A stretch of DNA of 64,000 nucleotides from Labrenzia sp. DG1229 (lineage in GTDB: Bacteria; Pseudomonadota; Alphaproteobacteria; Rhizobiales; Stappiaceae), in assembly GCF_000521215.1 (NCBI RefSeq), contig NZ_KI928932.1, forward strand, positions 155,093 through 219,092. Reading direction: 5' to 3'. The notes below the pieces were generated by a model that made no database searches, had not been told where the DNA came from, and was given only the letters and a program-made list of their open reading frames with translations. Positions 18,423 through 27,560 of this stretch are shown here, piece after piece (position 1 is the stretch's first letter; the number at the start of each line of letters is the position of its first letter). Made by a program: the position numbers and the translations under genes.

Positions 18423-19706
18423 TCAGCGATACTCGGCGAGGATCTTGTCAGCCTGCTCCTGGGCTTCTTTCAATGCGGTCGCAGGGTCTTTCTTACCGGT
18501 GATCGCGGAAGCCAGGGCATCGTTGAAGAGACCCGTGACACGCTGGTTCTGGTAAGTCGACAGTTCGGCCTTGGCGAACTCAAGCTGATCCCGGGCAACC
18601 AGAGCCGGTGCGAATTCGGCCGTGTAGGCTTTCATCGTTTCGGTATCCCAGGTTTCCGCGCGCGGCGCGACATAACCGGTCGCAATGGTCCACTTCGCGG
18701 CCTGTTCCGGAGCGGTGATCCACTTGACGAATTCAACAGCCGCCTTCGACTGTTCATCGGATGCACCCTTGAACAGGTAGAAATTGCCACCGCCTGTCGG
18801 TGCCCCGCGGGTCTCCTTCGCGGGCAGCATGGCTACACCGAAGTCGAATGGCGCGTTGCTGCGCACATTGGTCAAGTTACCGGTCGAAGTCCACATCATG
18901 GCCGTCTGACCTTCAAAGAAGGCCTTCGGAGTTGCCCCCCATTCGATGATGCCCGGCGCCATCACTTCATTTTTCGTGCTCAGGTCGACAAGGAACTGCA
19001 GAGCCTCGACAACTTTCGGGTCATCGAAATTGGTCTTGTTGCCGTCTGCATTGGCGAGGATCGCCCCGTTTTCGATGGCAAGACCCTGGAACAGCCAGTA
19101 GGGGAAACCGGAAGACGGAATACGCACGCCCCACTGCGTGACATTTCCACTTGCATCCCTCTTGGTCAGTTTCTTGCCGAAATCAACCATCTCGTCCCAG
19201 GTTTCAGGCGCGACATCCGGATCAAGTCCGGCTTCCTTGAAAGCTTCCTTGTTCCAGTAGAGCACCGGCGTCGAGCGCTGGAACGGAATGCCATAGGTCT
19301 TGCCACCGGTCTGGCTGTTTTCCATGAAGGCAGGATAAAAACCTTCAACCCACTTCTTGTCTTCATCGGTGGTGAGATAGTCGTCGAAAGGAATGATCAG
19401 GTCTTCGTCGATCAGGGTGAACATGTCGACGGACAGGATGACCGAAAGCTGCGGGGGATTGCCACCGCGCGATGCGGTGATCGCCTTGGCCACGGTATCC
19501 TGGTAGGAACCGGCGTAGACAGCATCGATGTTCACACCCGGATTCTGAGCGATATATCCGTTCGTCAGTTCCTGGATGGTTTCGGCGGCCTTACCGCCAA
19601 CAGCGACCGGGAAATAAAATTGCAGATCAACAGCCTGAGCGGACGCCCAGGTGCTGAAGGAAAGAGCCGTTGCAGCAACGGCTTTCAGGAAAGTTGACTT
19701 CAACAT
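18423..19706 (-). CDS. Sugar ABC transporter, family-1 extracellular solute-binding protein
   Basis: This 427-residue periplasmic protein has a Sec signal peptide ending near ASAQAVD at about residue 26. The fold is SBP_bac_1 (UgpB/MalE-like); recognisable segments are RSTPVLYWNKEAFKEAGLDP and the C-terminal WITAPEQAAKWTIATGYVA. It delivers an unknown sugar to the two permeases downstream. It is transcribed after the ATPase gene with a 67-bp gap. The ligand cannot be named from sequence. Confidence 0.87.
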   Translation of the reverse strand: MLKSTFLKAVAATALSFSTWASAQAVDLQFYFPVAVGGKAAETIQELTNGYIAQNPGVNIDAVYAGSYQDTVAKAITASRGGNPPQLSVILSVDMFTLIDEDLIIPFDDYLTTDEDKKWVEGFYPAFMENSQTGGKTYGIPFQRSTPVLYWNKEAFKEAGLDPDVAPETWDEMVDFGKKLTKRDASGNVTQWGVRIPSSGFPYWLFQGLAIENGAILANADGNKTNFDDPKVVEALQFLVDLSTKNEVMAPGIIEWGATPKAFFEGQTAMMWTSTGNLTNVRSNAPFDFGVAMLPAKETRGAPTGGGNFYLFKGASDEQSKAAVEFVKWITAPEQAAKWTIATGYVAPRAETWDTETMKAYTAEFAPALVARDQLEFAKAELSTYQNQRVTGLFNDALASAITGKKDPATALKEAQEQADKILAEYR

Positions 19707-19773
19707 CTGTTTACTTCCTAAGGTTTGAACATCCGCAACAAGGCGGCTGGTCTACGCGGGCGCGCGCAGTCGG

Positions 19774-20844
19774 TCAGGAACGCAACAGCGTTCCGAATTC
19801 TGAAACGAGATCGTCCCGGCGTCGACCGGTGTCGGCGTCAAAGACGTGAAGCGCGTCGGGCTCGAAACCCAATTCGATGGATTGACCCGGTGTCACCCGG
19901 CGCGTTGTGGGCAACCGCACCTGAAACGAGGTTTCAGCAACGACACAATCTGCGAGAATATCGGCGCCTAGATACTCGACGGCTCTGACGGATGCTGAAA
20001 CGGGACCGCTGTCCTGAAGGTGCATGGCTTCCGGACGAACACCGAGCTGGAAATCCGGCGCGGTGCAGAGTTTTTTGAATGCGTTTGCCGGAAAGAGGTT
20101 CATTGGCGGAGTTCCGATAAACCGGGCCGCAAACGGGCTGGCCGGCTTTTCGTAGAGCTCCCGGGGCGCCGCCGCCTGTTCCAGCCGGCCCTTGTTCATG
20201 AGAACGACCTGATCGGCCATGGTGATCGCTTCGACCTGATCGTGAGTGACGTAGACCATGGTGAAGCCCAGCTGCTGCTGAAGGGACCTGATTTCGAGTC
20301 GCATTTCATGCCGGAGCTTGGCGTCGAGATTCGAAAGCGGTTCATCCATGAGGCAGATCGGTTTTTCGCCGATAATCGCCCGGCCGAGTGCAACACGCTG
20401 TTGCTGCCCGCCCGAGAGCTGCCCCGGCTTGCGCTCGAGCAATTGCGACAGGCCGAGAAGGTCTGCAACCTTTTTCAGCCGCGTGTCACGCTCGGTGCGG
20501 TTCATGCGCCGGACCTTCAGGCCGAAAATAATGTTTTCCGCAACGCTCAAATGCGGAAACAGCGCATAGGACTGGAAAACCATGGACAGGTCGCGCTTGG
20601 AGGACGGCCTGCCGGTAACGTCATTTCCGCCAATCAGGATCTGCCCGCCGCTCACACTCTCAAGACCGGCGATCATTCGCAGGGTGGTAGATTTTCCACA
20701 CCCGGAAGGACCAAGCAACGCCGTGAACGATCCGGCCGGGATCTCGATTGACAGCGCATCGACTGCAATCGTTTCACCCCAGACGCGGGAAACGTTTTCA
20801 AGGCCGATCGGCTTGCCGGAACTTGATAGTCGCTCGGTCACCAT
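19774..20844 (-). CDS. Sugar ABC transporter ATP-binding protein (UgpC/MalK-like)
   Basis: This 356-residue ATPase has Walker A GPSGCGKST, Q-loop FQSYALFPH, signature LSGGQQQRVALGRAI, Walker B ICLMDEPLSNLD and H-loop YVTHDQ. A C-terminal TOBE-like regulatory domain follows (about 240-340, LGVRPEAMHL). I prefer the ATG at 20844, which overlaps the DeoR gene stop (TGATG), over the GTG one codon earlier. It powers the importer encoded directly downstream. The gene order regulator-ATPase-binding protein-permeases is slightly unusual, since the binding protein normally comes first. Confidence 0.88.
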   Translation of the reverse strand: MVTERLSSSGKPIGLENVSRVWGETIAVDALSIEIPAGSFTALLGPSGCGKSTTLRMIAGLESVSGGQILIGGNDVTGRPSSKRDLSMVFQSYALFPHLSVAENIIFGLKVRRMNRTERDTRLKKVADLLGLSQLLERKPGQLSGGQQQRVALGRAIIGEKPICLMDEPLSNLDAKLRHEMRLEIRSLQQQLGFTMVYVTHDQVEAITMADQVVLMNKGRLEQAAAPRELYEKPASPFAARFIGTPPMNLFPANAFKKLCTAPDFQLGVRPEAMHLQDSGPVSASVRAVEYLGADILADCVVAETSFQVRLPTTRRVTPGQSIELGFEPDALHVFDADTGRRRDDLVSEFGTLLRS

Positions 20845-21632
20845 CACAAGCCACTCCCTTCACCCGCAACGATAAATTCGGTCGCTTCGCCTTCGAGGCT
20901 TGCCAAGAATTCCCCGGGCACGGGTCCGTCGGTAAAAATTGCGTCAACATCTTTGAGCTGCCCGCCGCGAACATGTGCACCACGGCCGAATTTGCTGTGA
21001 TCCAGAACAAGGAAGGACTTTCGGCAGTTTGCCAGGATCGACTGTCTGGCGGCGACTTCGTCCTCATGAAAGTCCAGCAGAGTTCCGTCTTCATCGACGC
21101 CTGCCACACCGAATATACCGACATCGACCTTGTAGTTGGAGAAAAACGCCTGCGCCGCAGACCCAAGGATATCCCTGTCACCGTGACGCAGACGGCCGCC
21201 GGCGATGGTTACCTGAAAGGATGGATTGCTCGAGGCCGTGAAGGCGACATTCAGATTGTTCGTGAATATCGCAAGTTTTTCATGACCGGTCAGTGCCTGC
21301 ATGACGATCTCCGGTGTCGTACCAATCGAAAATGCAAGCGACTGATTGTTCTCGATCCTTCCGGCAACCTTCTCTGCAATCAACTGTTTTTCAGGATGAT
21401 TCAGTATCTGTCGCGTAGAGTAGTGAATATTGGAGGCCGGAGCCGGAGGCTCGACACCGCCGTGTGTCCGACGCAACACTCCAAGTTCACACAATCCGTT
21501 GACGTCCCTCCGGATGGTCTGGGTCGTCACTTCGAAACGGTCGGCAAGCTCTTCGACCGACGCAAAGCCCGCTTTCTGCACGAGATCTGCGATTTCCGCC
21601 TGACGTTTTGAAATGTCAACTTGCCCAAGCAT
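20844..21632 (-). CDS. DeoR/GlpR-family transcriptional regulator
   Basis: This 262-residue regulator has the DeoR helix-turn-helix at about residues 8-60 (SVEELADRFEVTTQTIRRDV then GVLRRTHGG). A C-terminal DeoRC sugar-phosphate-sensing domain follows, including FSIGTTPEIVM and DVGIFGVAGVDEDG. The ATG at 21632 has GAAGG upstream; the longer frame to 21749 adds a non-family N terminus. It heads the sugar ABC operon and is coupled to the ATPase gene by TGATG. About 110 bp upstream is a 17-bp-arm perfect inverted repeat, probably its own operator. Confidence 0.87.
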   Translation of the reverse strand: MLGQVDISKRQAEIADLVQKAGFASVEELADRFEVTTQTIRRDVNGLCELGVLRRTHGGVEPPAPASNIHYSTRQILNHPEKQLIAEKVAGRIENNQSLAFSIGTTPEIVMQALTGHEKLAIFTNNLNVAFTASSNPSFQVTIAGGRLRHGDRDILGSAAQAFFSNYKVDVGIFGVAGVDEDGTLLDFHEDEVAARQSILANCRKSFLVLDHSKFGRGAHVRGGQLKDVDAIFTDGPVPGEFLASLEGEATEFIVAGEGSGL

Positions 21633-21738
21633 ATGCCTTCGACCCGATATCTGCTGACCGCCACGACTGGAATAGAGAGCGGATGAACTGCAAGCACTTC
21701 GCGTTGACTCGAAAACAATCAACCTCGAAGCGCGATAA

Positions 21739-21782
21739 ATCATTTTCATATGAACATTATTCGACGTTCATATGAAAATGAT
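21739..21782. promoter_or_regulatory. Large perfect inverted repeat, probable DeoR operator
   Basis: Two 17-base arms, ATCATTTTCATATGAAC (21739-21755) and its exact complement (21766-21782), flank a 10-base spacer. Each arm contains the smaller palindrome TTCATATGAA, so the site offers two dyads whose centres are about 25 bp apart, which suits a DeoR-family tetramer. It lies upstream of the deoR-like gene and its ABC operon. Confidence 0.65.
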
Positions 21783-22288
21783 ATGACATTTTTGACGTCT
21801 CGCGAACCGTCAGTCTGAAATTTTAATGAAAACGGAACCGTTGCAGGGACTTAAAACAGAGTCTGCAAGGGTGGTTGAAGGAGTTTACGGGAAAAGACTG
21901 GTCGGCAAATGTTGAAACAATGAATTTCAGCTTCTTTTGCCGTCATCTGCCAACCGATGATTTCCGGCATTTCCACATGGCGACCGAAAATGATCTTTGT
22001 CGCCCGGACTTGTGCCGAAAGCGAAGATTGGCGCCATGCCTGCTCGGGTACTCACAGGCTCCGCGCTGCACACAGTTTGCCTTGTTCCCGTCCTTGAGGT
22101 CCTCGACAAAATGGGATGCCCCTGGTTACACACCGGGGAACGGCTGGCAGGCCACCGTTCAAGCCGGCCAGCGGTTGTTTGCAAAGACCGGATACCCGAA
22201 CAAATCTATCCCTCCGGGAGAGAGGGATAAATGCGAAGGTTCTTCAGTGCTTGCAATCGGTTCGCTCCAGCCTGTCGGCTCGCCGCCT
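21783..22288. other. Intergenic stretch, no gene seen
   Basis: About 500 bases lie between the deoR-like promoter region and the 3' end of aglK. Frames here (for example 21875-22429 on +) show no family features and run into aglK as a shadow. Apart from the hairpin at 22207 nothing is recognisable. Confidence 0.45.
22207..22229 (-). terminator. Possible terminator of the agl operon
   Basis: Arms TATCCCTC and GAGGGATA enclose a 7-base loop, 60 bp past the aglK stop. On the minus strand the stem is followed by GATTTGTT, a weak T-rich tail, so a rho-independent terminator is plausible but not strong. Confidence 0.45.
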
Positions 22289-23380
22289 TCACCGATACAA
22301 CAAGGATCGCCCGTCCCCGTCGAAAAGGTGCAGTTTTTCCGGCACCGAGTTCAGTCGGATATTTGTGCCTTTGGCGACGCGGTGAATTCCCGGAAGCTTG
22401 GCGACCAGACCAGGTTCGCCGTTTTGTGACCTGAAGTAGAGAACCGTGGTCTCGCCCAGCGCTTCCACCATGTCTACGTGTGCGGAAACGAGGTAGTCGT
22501 CGCTCTCCGTAACTGTGAGGTCTTCGGGTCGAACGCCGAGCTTGAATGTGCCGCCCACATCACCGTCGACCGATGCAATGGGGACATCCGCATGCCCACC
22601 GTCGGCCATTTTCACAGATGTGGTGTCACCGGTTGCCGTCACCTTCGCTTCGATCAGGTTCATCGCCGGTGACCCGATGAACTGGGCGACGAAGGTGTTT
22701 GCCGGCCGTTCATAAAGATCCAGTGGCGCACCGAATTGCTCGACATTGCCTCCATGCAGCACCACGATCCGGCTCGCGAGTGTCATCGCTTCCACCTGGT
22801 CATGAGTGACGTAGACCATCGTGCTTTCCGGCATGCTCTCCTTGAGTTGCGCGATTTCGATCCGGGTTGCGACCCGCAGGGCGGCATCCAGGTTGGAAAG
22901 CGGTTCGTCAAACAGAAACACCTTCGGATCCCGTACGATGGATCGACCGATGGCAACCCGCTGACGCTGCCCGCCGGAGAGAGCCTTCGGCAGGCGGTCG
23001 AGATATTCGGTCAACTGAAGCGTTTCTGCCGCATTCTTGACCGCCTCGTCGATCTCCTCCTTGGACTTGCGCGCGAGTTTCAGCGCAAAGGCCATGTTGT
23101 CGTAGACGGTCATATGCGGATAGAGCGCATAGGACTGGAACACCATGGCGATGCCGCGTTGCGCCGGCGGTACGTCGTTGACCACGACATCATCGATTTC
23201 AAGCGTACCACCGGTGATCTTTTCAAGTCCGGCAATCATGCGGAGCAACGTCGACTTGCCGCAGCCCGACGGGCCGACAAATACAATCAGTTCGCCCTGT
23301 TCGATTTCCAGGTTGATGTCACGCAGAACTTCGATTTCACCGTAGGACTTGCAGACGTCTTTCAAGGACAAGGAGGTCAT
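22289..23380 (-). CDS. aglK: Alpha-glucoside ABC transporter ATP-binding protein
   Basis: This 363-residue MalK-type ATPase has Walker A GPSGCGKST, FQSYALYPH, signature LSGGQRQRVAIGRSI, Walker B VFLFDEPLSNLD and YVTHDQVEAMTL. A C-terminal OB/TOBE domain includes LGVRPEDLTV. It is last in the aglEFG-K order known from Sinorhizobium, 33 bp after aglG. It supplies ATP hydrolysis for uptake of alpha-glucosides such as sucrose, maltose or trehalose, inferred from its partners. In Sinorhizobium an alpha-glucosidase gene (aglA) accompanies this set; none is present here. Confidence 0.87.
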   Translation of the reverse strand: MTSLSLKDVCKSYGEIEVLRDINLEIEQGELIVFVGPSGCGKSTLLRMIAGLEKITGGTLEIDDVVVNDVPPAQRGIAMVFQSYALYPHMTVYDNMAFALKLARKSKEEIDEAVKNAAETLQLTEYLDRLPKALSGGQRQRVAIGRSIVRDPKVFLFDEPLSNLDAALRVATRIEIAQLKESMPESTMVYVTHDQVEAMTLASRIVVLHGGNVEQFGAPLDLYERPANTFVAQFIGSPAMNLIEAKVTATGDTTSVKMADGGHADVPIASVDGDVGGTFKLGVRPEDLTVTESDDYLVSAHVDMVEALGETTVLYFRSQNGEPGLVAKLPGIHRVAKGTNIRLNSVPEKLHLFDGDGRSLLYR

Positions 23381-23413
23381 GTCGGCTGCTCTCCAAAAGG
23401 TTTCTTGTTCATG

Positions 23414-24562
23414 TTATTTCACCGATCCGGCTAGCAGGCCGCGGACCAGATACCGTTGCATTGCAAAGAACACGGCAAGCGGAACGGCTATCGAAACGAA
23501 GGCGGCGGTTGCCAGGATTTCCCAGTTGCCGCCGCGCGTACCGAGCAGCTCAACGATCTGGTTGGTCATGACGGTTGTCGAACCCGTCGCATCGATCAGG
23601 AACACCTTGGCCACCAGGAGATCGTTCCATGTCCACAGGAACTGGAAGATCGCGAATGACGCCAGGGCCGGGAAACTGAGAGGCAGGATGATCCGGGTGA
23701 AGATCTGGAAATCGGTCGCGCCGTCCACCTTGGCATTTTCAATGATATCCCGGGGCAGTCCAACCATGTAGTTCCTGAGAAGATAGACCGCGAGCGGCAT
23801 GCCGAAGGCCGTATGGGCAAGCCAAACCCCCAGATACCCTTTCCCGATACCAATTCCCAAATGCAGCCTCAGGAGAGGTATTAGTGCAAGCTGGAGCGGT
23901 ACGACCAGAAACCCGACCACGGCCGCAATCAGCAAGGCTCGACCGGGAAATTCCATCCAGGCAAGCGCGTAGGCAGCAAACGCGGCAACAACGATCGGAA
24001 TGATGGTTGCTGGGATCGTCACCGTCAGCGTGTTGAAGAAGGCCTTGGCCATGTTGTCCTGGCCGGATCCGGAAAACAGGATCGTGGTATAGTTGCCAAG
24101 CGTGAATTCAGGCGGCACGGTTGCGGTGATGAAGATCCGTTGGCCCCGCCCGGAAAGTTGCTTGTCATTGCCGCGCCAGACATAACTGCCGTCAGCCTGA
24201 AGGGTCACGCTTTCACCATCCTTCATCTCCGCGGTTTCACCGGGTTGATAGGCGGAGACATTGCGGGAAGACACCCCCCAGGAGCGGATGTCCCGAGGGT
24301 CACCCTCGAAAATATTCCCCTTGACGACGAACATGTCGCCGTCTGCCACCCGATTGTCGTCCGGATCGGCAGCCCGATAGACTTCGTTCTGTTCCGCAGG
24401 AAACAGCGAGGCCCACCAGCCGGAACTCGAAATCTGGTCAGCGGTCCGGAATGACGATACGAACAGGCCGATCGTCGGAAACAACCAGAGCAGCACAAGC
24501 AGGGCGACCGAGATATGGACTGCCCATGTCAAAGCGGATTTTTTGCCGGCAATGCTGGCCAT
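23414..24562 (-). CDS. aglG: Alpha-glucoside ABC transporter permease AglG
   Basis: This 382-residue MalG-type permease has a long periplasmic insertion (about residues 45-155) between the first and second membrane segments, distinguishing AglG-like permeases from ordinary ~280-residue ones. The core carries the EAA loop PRDIIENAKVDGATDFQIF (about 260-280). I take the ATG at 24562, overlapping the aglF stop as TGATG, rather than the GTG one codon earlier. It acts with AglF in the inner membrane. Confidence 0.87.
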   Translation of the reverse strand: MASIAGKKSALTWAVHISVALLVLLWLFPTIGLFVSSFRTADQISSSGWWASLFPAEQNEVYRAADPDDNRVADGDMFVVKGNIFEGDPRDIRSWGVSSRNVSAYQPGETAEMKDGESVTLQADGSYVWRGNDKQLSGRGQRIFITATVPPEFTLGNYTTILFSGSGQDNMAKAFFNTLTVTIPATIIPIVVAAFAAYALAWMEFPGRALLIAAVVGFLVVPLQLALIPLLRLHLGIGIGKGYLGVWLAHTAFGMPLAVYLLRNYMVGLPRDIIENAKVDGATDFQIFTRIILPLSFPALASFAIFQFLWTWNDLLVAKVFLIDATGSTTVMTNQIVELLGTRGGNWEILATAAFVSIAVPLAVFFAMQRYLVRGLLAGSVK

Positions 24563-25803
24563 CACTTCATCTCCTTCCGGGCGTTGTAGACGTTCCAGAC
24601 GAGGATTGGCGTCACAAGCAGCATGATGACGATCGCGCTCGCCGAACCGATGCCCCAGTCATTTGCGCGAAACAGCTTGTCGTACATGTAGTTGGCCAGA
24701 ACCTGCGTTTCCCACTGGCCATTGGTCATCGCGAACACGATATCGAAGACTTTCAGAACAGTCAGCGTGATCGTGGTCCAGACGACGACAATGGTTCCCA
24801 TGATCTGCGGAACCTTGATCTTGAAGAAAATCTGAAAGGGGTTCGCTCCATCGATGATGGCTGCCTCGACTGTCTCCTCCGGAATGCCCCGCAAGGCTGC
24901 GGACAGGATCACCATCGCAAAACCGGTCTGGATCCAGATCAGGACAACCATCAGGAAAAAGTTGTTCCAAAGCGGAATCGTCAGCCACGTCTGTGCTTCG
25001 CCATAAGGCAAGCCTCCGATCCAGAGCCCAAGCAAGGAGCTTATGGACACCCATATCAGCCAGAGGGCACCGCCGGCGACAAGCAGGCGCAGCGGAAGCA
25101 GCCAAACGGACTTGTCTTCACCCTTGGCGATGATCCCGCGCACGAAAGACCATGCAACCGAAGCGACAATGACGACAAACCCGATAAGCAGGATTGACGG
25201 CAGCACCTGCAGCATCAGGATGGATCCGATGCCACCATCGAGTTTCAACCAGATCGCGTTCAGGATACCGATCTGGTTCTGTTCCTCGGGACGCGTGTCG
25301 TAGATCAGTTTGAAAATGACCGATGCGCCGACGAAGGAAATGGCCATCGGCATGAAAATGAGGGATTTGGCAAGGTTTCCCCATCTGATACGGTCGGTCA
25401 ACTGCGCAACGAGCAGACCGAATGCGGTCGAAATGGCGGGGACGACAATCAGCCAGAGCATGTTGTTCTGGACCGCTTCCCAGAATTTCGGCTCATCCAT
25501 CATCTGGCGATAGTTTGCCAGTCCGACAAAGGCTCCACCCTGGTCCCTGTCGGTGAACGACAGCCTAAGCGTTTCAAAAACCGGATAGGCTAGATACACA
25601 ACCAGCGCGAACAATGCCGGAAACAGGAACAGCCAGGGGCGGATCATGTTCGCACGATTGATGTTTCGTCCGGCATTCGGGCCGGATGCCGGAAAGAGCA
25701 CCTTGTCGAGGAACAGGTTCGACAAAAAGAAGTATCCGAGGCAGCCGCCGACACCAATTACAATTACCGTCAGCCCGTAGAGCGCCGAGTTGTTCGAAAA
25801 CAT
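24562..25803 (-). CDS. aglF: Alpha-glucoside ABC transporter permease AglF
   Basis: This 413-residue MalF-type permease has an N-terminal membrane segment (about 8-30), then RPWLFLFPALFALVVYLAYPV and a further set of hydrophobic helices. The EAA loop is PEETVEAAIIDGANPFQIFF near 310-330. The ATG at 25803 begins FSNNSALYGL; the upstream extension looks non-coding. It lies 140 bp after aglE, the gap holding a 36-base palindrome, and is coupled to aglG. Confidence 0.87.
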   Translation of the reverse strand: MFSNNSALYGLTVIVIGVGGCLGYFFLSNLFLDKVLFPASGPNAGRNINRANMIRPWLFLFPALFALVVYLAYPVFETLRLSFTDRDQGGAFVGLANYRQMMDEPKFWEAVQNNMLWLIVVPAISTAFGLLVAQLTDRIRWGNLAKSLIFMPMAISFVGASVIFKLIYDTRPEEQNQIGILNAIWLKLDGGIGSILMLQVLPSILLIGFVVIVASVAWSFVRGIIAKGEDKSVWLLPLRLLVAGGALWLIWVSISSLLGLWIGGLPYGEAQTWLTIPLWNNFFLMVVLIWIQTGFAMVILSAALRGIPEETVEAAIIDGANPFQIFFKIKVPQIMGTIVVVWTTITLTVLKVFDIVFAMTNGQWETQVLANYMYDKLFRANDWGIGSASAIVIMLLVTPILVWNVYNARKEMK

Positions 25804-25904
25804 GGCCGTTCCATCCCTTTGGTCAGTGCAGTTCCTTCCCGGAATTTCCGGGCAGAACCTGTCTTGGGGAAAAAGGAGCGTAAAGTGCGCTTTCGTATCA
25901 AACG

Positions 25905-25940
25905 ACAACGGCCGGTCCTCGCGCGAGGACCGGCCGTTGT
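25905..25940 (-). promoter_or_regulatory. 36-base perfect palindrome between aglE and aglF
   Basis: Arms ACAACGGCCGGTCCTC and its complement surround a GCGC tetraloop, giving a fully self-complementary 36-mer that starts five bases past the aglE stop. No T-run follows, so transcript protection or partial termination that favours aglE over the permeases is likely. Confidence 0.75.
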
Positions 25941-25944
25941 TACA

Positions 25945-27312
25945 TCACTTGAGAGCGTCCCAGCTGTTCTGGATTTCTCCGGCGACAGCACCAGCGTCCT
26001 TGCCGCCAGTGTAGTCGACCATTCCGGTCCAGAAAGTGCCTGCACCAACACCGCCCGGCATAAGATCGGAACCGTCGAAGCGAAACGTCGTTGCGTTGAC
26101 CAGGATCTCGCCCTGTCCGCGCAGCGTGTCGTTCAGATAGGCCTCTGGATTGACGCCCTTGTGAGGTGTCAGGAAGCCGGTCTGCGCCATCATGATTTCA
26201 TGCGCGAGCGGAAGCTGGAAGAATTTCATCACTTCCGTGGTTGCGTCGGACGGTTCGGTGATGGCCATCAATGTGCCGCCGCCCAGAACCGGATTGCCGA
26301 GGTCTTTTTCCGCGTAGGACGGGAAATAGAAGAAGTCGACATCCGCCCCGAATTCGACCCCGTCTGGGAAAAACGCCGGAACGAAGGAGGCCTGACGGTG
26401 CAGATAGCACTGCGGCGGAGACGAGAACAGGCCCTTTGGACTGTCACGGAAGTCGGTCGAGGCCACCGCATCGGCACCTCCGGCAACCTTGTCGTCGTCG
26501 CGGGCGAACCAGCCGAATTCCTCAATTGCAGCCACGACGCGCTCGTCGTCGAACGGGATTTCGTTGGTGACCCATTGATCATAGACGTCTGCAGGCTGCG
26601 TACGCAGCATCATGTCTTCCACCCAGTCGGTGGCCGGCCAGCCGGTTGCAGCGCCCGATCCGAGCCCGATGCACCACGGTGTTTCACCATCGGCGACAAT
26701 CTGCTCCGTCAGCGCCTTGAGGTCTTCCATCGATTCGGGAACTTCGTAACCGGCGTCTTCAAAATTTTCCGGCACGTACCAGACGAGGCTCTTGACGTTG
26801 ACATTGTAGAAGAAACCGAAGAGCTGATCATTGCCGTCGGCATCCTTGTAGGTGCCGAGGTTCACCCAGCTGTCACCTGCCCCGTAATTGTCCGCAACCC
26901 AGTTGCCCATGCCTTCAGGAAGAGGTTTCAACAGGCCCCGGGACGCCATGTCCGAGGCAAGACCTGGCTGCGGGAAAACCGCAATATTCGGGGCAGCTCC
27001 GGCTTCAGCATCGATCACGATCTGCTGTTCAAAGGAATCCGAGCCGGTGTATATGACCTCGGCTCCTGTCGCCTCGGAGAAATAGGCGAGCACATTGCGA
27101 AAGTACCCGTCTTCAGGCTGCAGCCAGGGACCGGCAATCGTGACGGTCTGCCCTTTCAGATCCGGAGCGCTTTCAGCCCAGTTGTTGTAACTGTCCCAGT
27201 CATAGGGTCCTTCGCCCGGCGCAAATTTCAGGTCAGCTGCAAGGGAACCGCTTGCGCCGATTGAAACGCCCAGCGCCAAGCCTGCCGCGCAGGCCATCAA
27301 ACGTGTTTTCAT
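25945..27312 (-). CDS. aglE: Alpha-glucoside ABC transporter substrate-binding protein
   Basis: This 455-residue periplasmic binding protein has a Sec signal peptide to about ASGSLAAD (residue 26). AglE-like features are VTIAGPWLQPEDGYF, NIAVFPQPGLASDMA and CYLHRQASFVPAFF. The ATG at 27312 has GGGAGGAC upstream. It is first in the agl operon, opposite a LacI-family regulator. Ligand class (alpha-glucosides) is inferred from the strong AglE resemblance and complete aglEFGK order. Confidence 0.88.
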   Translation of the reverse strand: MKTRLMACAAGLALGVSIGASGSLAADLKFAPGEGPYDWDSYNNWAESAPDLKGQTVTIAGPWLQPEDGYFRNVLAYFSEATGAEVIYTGSDSFEQQIVIDAEAGAAPNIAVFPQPGLASDMASRGLLKPLPEGMGNWVADNYGAGDSWVNLGTYKDADGNDQLFGFFYNVNVKSLVWYVPENFEDAGYEVPESMEDLKALTEQIVADGETPWCIGLGSGAATGWPATDWVEDMMLRTQPADVYDQWVTNEIPFDDERVVAAIEEFGWFARDDDKVAGGADAVASTDFRDSPKGLFSSPPQCYLHRQASFVPAFFPDGVEFGADVDFFYFPSYAEKDLGNPVLGGGTLMAITEPSDATTEVMKFFQLPLAHEIMMAQTGFLTPHKGVNPEAYLNDTLRGQGEILVNATTFRFDGSDLMPGGVGAGTFWTGMVDYTGGKDAGAVAGEIQNSWDALK

Positions 27313-27372
27313 GTCAGTCCTCCCAGATTGTCCCTTTACCGGGACACTCCATTTAAAGTGGCATACCTCACC

Positions 27373-27424
27373 CACCGGTATCAACACCGAAGCCTCTTCC
27401 CCCGGCAGCAAACTCACCGGTATC
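27373..27424. promoter_or_regulatory. Direct repeat CACCGGTATC in the aglE-aglR intergenic region
   Basis: Two identical 10-base copies (27373-27382 and 27415-27424) are 42 bp apart, four helical turns, between the divergent aglE and lacI-type genes. They could be activator or repressor half-sites. The role is unproven. Confidence 0.35.
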
Positions 27425-27536
27425 CGGCATCCAAACCGCTTTGGATTTAACTCTAAACATGTCGCCACACTTCGGTCTTGTCAAGCGAACAACTCGCGAA
27501 TTAATGTTGCATTTCAATAACAGCTTGTTTGGAGGT

Positions 27537-27549
27537 CGCTTTCAAAGCG
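27537..27549. promoter_or_regulatory. Candidate LacI-family operator before the agl regulator
   Basis: CGCTTTCAAAGCG is a perfect 13-base palindrome, 11 bp upstream of the regulator start, with the AAAGCG half typical of LacI/GalR-type sites. It probably mediates autoregulation; inference only. Confidence 0.45.
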
Positions 27550-27560
27550 TTTTGGGTATC

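Noticed and set aside
21875..22429. 184-residue plus-strand frame in the gap before aglK
   Set aside because: No recognisable domain, and it overlaps the aglK 3' end antisense; more likely chance in an otherwise non-coding gap.
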